Assembly: GCA_023301245.1 (NCBI GenBank)
Contig: JALZUV010000314.1
Span: forward strand, 1 to 8,125
Direction of reading: 5' to 3'
From: Rickettsiales bacterium
Lineage (GTDB): Bacteria > Pseudomonadota > Alphaproteobacteria > Rickettsiales > JALZUV01
DNA length: 8,125 nucleotides
Positions 6,192 through 8,125 of this stretch are shown here, in pieces. Positions within the stretch are counted from its first letter, which is position 1, and the number at the start of each line of letters is the position of its first letter. The position numbers and the translations under genes are program-made. The notes beneath the pieces are model-generated. The model had not been told where the DNA came from, searched no databases, and worked only from the letters and a program-made list of their open reading frames with translations.

Positions 6192-6377
6192 ATGTGTAAT
6201 ATCTATTCCGTCCTCGGCTTCCTTATCGCCTTATTCATCGCGGTGGTTGGTTTAATGATTGGATTAGATGAGCCACAGAACACTCCGCTGGAATTACTTT
6301 CTGATTTACTGAAACATGGTGCTCTTGCTCTTGCTGGGATTTGCACCCTTCCAGAAGTCCTACGATTCCTTGCATAA
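6192..6377 (+). CDS. Small hydrophobic membrane protein, 61 residues, function unknown
   Basis: Not a family I recognise. AGGAG at 6180-6184 lies 7 bases before the ATG, and the upstream sigma-54 promoter, paired palindromes and CtrA boxes make this a real gene. The protein starts MCNIYS and has one clear transmembrane segment (about 6-25), a polar stretch with DEPQNTP (26-32), an amphipathic part (33-42) and a shorter hydrophobic stretch (43-54, containing C51). C2 follows the initiator Met, but there is no lipobox before it. It stands alone: the gap to the next gene is 86 bp and holds no shared signal. Since it appears to be under the same activator as the kinase operon, it may be the output of the pathway or a membrane-bound modulator of the kinase. 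This role is inferred only from the promoter. Confidence 0.8.
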   Translation: MCNIYSVLGFLIALFIAVVGLMIGLDEPQNTPLELLSDLLKHGALALAGICTLPEVLRFLA

Positions 6378-6463
6378 TCAACCCTTTGCATTTAATTCCA
6401 CTCGAACAAAGACTTCCATTAGGATATTGTAATGCTCACTCATTAAGCTACGAATGATCAATT

Positions 6464-7381
6464 ATGATGAAATTTACGAATCCTGATATCACCGCCAAAG
6501 GCGAACAACGCGCTTGGGTTGACCTTACCAAGCTAGAAACCCTATGGCTAAATACGGGCACGCTGTGCAATATTGAATGTCAAAATTGCTATATTGAATC
6601 TAGCCCTAAAAATGATCGCCTCGTTTATTTAAAACTCGATGAAGCCCGTGAGTATCTTGATGAGATTTCCCGCGATAATCTCGGCACGATAGAAATTGGT
6701 ATTACGGGTGGTGAACCTTTCATGAATCCTGATATCATCCCTATGATGGAATTGATTTTAGAGCGCGGCTTTAAGTTGCTCGTACTGACTAATGCGATGA
6801 AACCGATGGAACAAAAGCGTGCGGCACTGCTAGATTTACTCGCACGCTTTGGCAATCAAATGACGCTCCGTATTTCAGTCGATCACTTTAGCAAAGCCAT
6901 GCATGAAGATGAACGCGGTGCTAAAACATGGGAACCGATGGTCAAAGGCCTACAATGGCTCTCCTCGCAAGGGTTCCATATTGATATTGCAGGCCGCACA
7001 CGCTGGGGTGAAGATGAAACTGAATTACGCGCAGGCTTCGCCGCCCTCTTTGCTGATTTAAACGTGAATATTGATGCAAGAGATAACAAACAATTGATGC
7101 TCTTTCCTGAGATGGACGAAAAAGCAGAAGTTCCGGAAATCACAACTGATTGCTGGGACATTCTAAAGGTGAACCCTGATAGCATGATGTGCGCCACCTC
7201 TCGCATGGTCGTCAAACGCAAAGGCGCAGAAAAGCCAACGGTTTTGGCATGCACCTTACTGCCTTATGATGCAGAGTTTGAAATGGGAAACACCCTCAAA
7301 CAAGCAGCTGGAAGCGTAAAACTCAACCACCAACATTGCGCAAAATTCTGCGTTTTAGGTGGTGGCAGCTGTTCGGTTTAA
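6464..7381 (+). CDS. Radical SAM protein with cysteine-rich C-terminus
   Basis: 305 residues. The radical SAM [4Fe-4S] motif CNIECQNC (C35, C39, C42) is in the standard CxxxCxxC form, and the SAM-binding GGE motif is at 82-84 (ITGGEPFMNPD). The TIM-barrel core extends to about residue 215. The C-terminal part has six more cysteines (C230, C243, C263, C292, C296, C303), suggesting an auxiliary iron-sulphur cluster of SPASM or twitch type. The substrate is not known. Proximity to TIGR04282/TIGR04283-like glycosyltransferases recalls arsenosugar loci, but the signature CNIECQNCYIESSP and the tail do not look like ArsS. Start choice: ATG at 6464 or 6467; no good ribosome site is visible before either. 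The gene converges with the next one, and their ends overlap by 27 bp. Confidence 0.9.
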   Translation: MMKFTNPDITAKGEQRAWVDLTKLETLWLNTGTLCNIECQNCYIESSPKNDRLVYLKLDEAREYLDEISRDNLGTIEIGITGGEPFMNPDIIPMMELILERGFKLLVLTNAMKPMEQKRAALLDLLARFGNQMTLRISVDHFSKAMHEDERGAKTWEPMVKGLQWLSSQGFHIDIAGRTRWGEDETELRAGFAALFADLNVNIDARDNKQLMLFPEMDEKAEVPEITTDCWDILKVNPDSMMCATSRMVVKRKGAEKPTVLACTLLPYDAEFEMGNTLKQAAGSVKLNHQHCAKFCVLGGGSCSV

Positions 7382-8029
7382 CCACTCCAGTAATCGCATT
7401 TGAGCGGGCAGAAGCTTAGGTTTATTTGATAAATCTTCGCGTAATTTTTGCAAATCCTCAGCGAAATCCACATCTTGTTCTGTCGGCAAAAACTCCACCT
7501 CAATTTCATATTTCGCAAGCTGCGCGACTAACTGCTCCAGCGTAGAATCTTGGCTATATTCAACCGCCAACCAAACTTCTTTGGGAATTTCAATTGCAGC
7601 GGCGAACAGATAAAATCCACCATCACCACAAGGCCCGATGATACATTTATTTGGAGAGGTAGCGAGTGTCGAAGCCGCCCCCTCAAGCACAGCAGGTGTA
7701 AGTTGCGGGCTATCAGTTCCCATCAACATCGCCGCACCATGTTCGCTTTGAAGACGACGATACACTTGATGCAAACGCTGTCCTAAACCACCCTCACCTG
7801 TCCAGAATGATTGCAAGTTTTTCCATTGCGGATAACTCACCCCCACTTCTTCTGCTACCGTCCAATGTGGCGTAATATGAGCGGGTAACGCTTGCGCAGT
7901 CGCTTCGACTGCCTGCACACTTAAGGCGTAAAATTCCTTAGCTTCCACCTCGCCCACGCCTGCAGCAAGCCGTGTTTTTACGGGTGAAAGCTCCGTCGTT
8001 TTTGCAAATATTCCAAGCCCTAGCTTCAT
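7355..8029 (-). CDS. DUF2064 / TIGR04282-type glycosyltransferase
   Basis: 224 residues from the ATG at 8029. This family has a GT-A-like nucleotidyl/glycosyl-transferase fold and is named for arsenosugar loci, although most members are untested. Visible motifs are the N-terminal GLGIFAK and VKTRLA (17-22), MGTDSP (103-108, nucleotide-sugar and metal site), IGPCGDGGFYLF (131-142), YSQDST (158-163) and DVDFAEDL (186-193). An in-frame ATG at 8053 would add eight residues; the start at 8029 is preferred because it overlaps the stop of the upstream gene as ATGA and gives the family-like start MKLGLGIFAK. The 3' end overlaps the radical SAM gene tail to tail by 27 bp. With the upstream partial gene it forms the common TIGR04283-TIGR04282 pair. 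Confidence 0.9.
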   Translation of the reverse strand: MKLGLGIFAKTTELSPVKTRLAAGVGEVEAKEFYALSVQAVEATAQALPAHITPHWTVAEEVGVSYPQWKNLQSFWTGEGGLGQRLHQVYRRLQSEHGAAMLMGTDSPQLTPAVLEGAASTLATSPNKCIIGPCGDGGFYLFAAAIEIPKEVWLAVEYSQDSTLEQLVAQLAKYEIEVEFLPTEQDVDFAEDLQKLREDLSNKPKLLPAQMRLLEWLNRTAATT

Positions 8030-8125
8030 GCAGATAGTCTCTGCTTCCACCATAAATATTGATGCATTAAAGTCGTTTTAAACCAGCCACCATTGATATA
8101 TTTACGCGCGCTCGTTGTAAGCGTT
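8026..8125 (-). CDS. 3' end of an upstream gene, likely TIGR04283-type family 2 glycosyltransferase (partial)
   Basis: An open minus-strand frame enters from the right edge and ends at TGA (8028-8026), overlapping the glycosyltransferase start as ATGA. The 32 visible residues include TSARKYINGGWFKTTL followed by a hydrophobic, W-rich stretch (MHQYLWWKQRL). From memory of the family, TIGR04283 transferases end with a similar SARR-y-x-x-G-v-w-r-T-x-L segment followed by an aromatic/aliphatic helix. That family is usually encoded beside TIGR04282. Only the C-terminus is present, so the family call is moderate. The reading frame itself is supported by the overlap. Confidence 0.6.
   Translation of the reverse strand, partial: TLTTSARKYINGGWFKTTLMHQYLWWKQRLSA

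Noticed and set aside
6432..6446. A four-codon mini-frame (ATG CTC ACT CAT TAA) with AGGA upstream, before the radical SAM gene
   Set aside because: Too short to separate from chance, and there is no attenuator structure or run of regulatory codons.
6883..7254. A 123-residue minus-strand frame within the radical SAM gene
   Set aside because: Antisense shadow of a well-supported gene; no family features or start signals.
7244..7262. TGGCAT within the radical SAM gene resembling a -24 element
   Set aside because: No GC occurs at the required 10-bp spacing, and it lies within coding sequence.

Overview
The window most likely comes from an alphaproteobacterium with a moderately AT-rich genome. 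The best support is a pair of sites upstream of the small gene at 6192 that match the alphaproteobacterial CtrA consensus TTAA-N7-TTAAC exactly. The abundance of two-component proteins and NtrC-type sigma-54 control fit this, but no gene here fixes the genus.

Left part (1-6377) is one regulatory locus. A sigma-54 activator of the NtrC family (minus strand, ending at the left edge) is divergent from a four-gene operon (1560-5974). The operon encodes two related proteins with an unrecognised N-terminal domain and a C-terminal receiver, a group 1 truncated haemoglobin, and a membrane-anchored PAS hybrid histidine kinase with receiver and HPt domains. A separate gene for a 61-residue membrane protein follows (6192-6377). 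Two intergenic regions, one before the operon and one before the small gene, share the same layout: a pair of palindromes of the type TAGTTTyA-N3-TrAAACTA about 30 bp apart, then, about 60-75 bp further on, a good -24/-12 sigma-54 promoter. The two promoters match at 15 of 18 positions. The simplest reading is that the activator binds the palindromes and drives both its signalling operon and the small membrane protein, and may limit its own expression because one palindrome lies just before its start codon. The truncated haemoglobin, translationally coupled to the kinase, suggests oxygen or nitric oxide as an input. CtrA boxes at the small gene would add cell-cycle control.

Right part (6378-8125) looks unrelated. 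A radical SAM protein with a cysteine-rich C-terminus converges on, and overlaps by 27 bp, a minus-strand DUF2064/TIGR04282-type glycosyltransferase. Upstream of that gene, with an ATGA overlap, is the C-terminal end of another gene running off the right edge. Its last 32 residues resemble the tail of TIGR04283-type family 2 glycosyltransferases, the usual partner of TIGR04282.

No RNA gene, CRISPR array, insertion sequence or convincing intrinsic terminator was seen. No gene-free stretch exceeds 300 bp; the longest is 5975-6191, which is full of regulatory sites.
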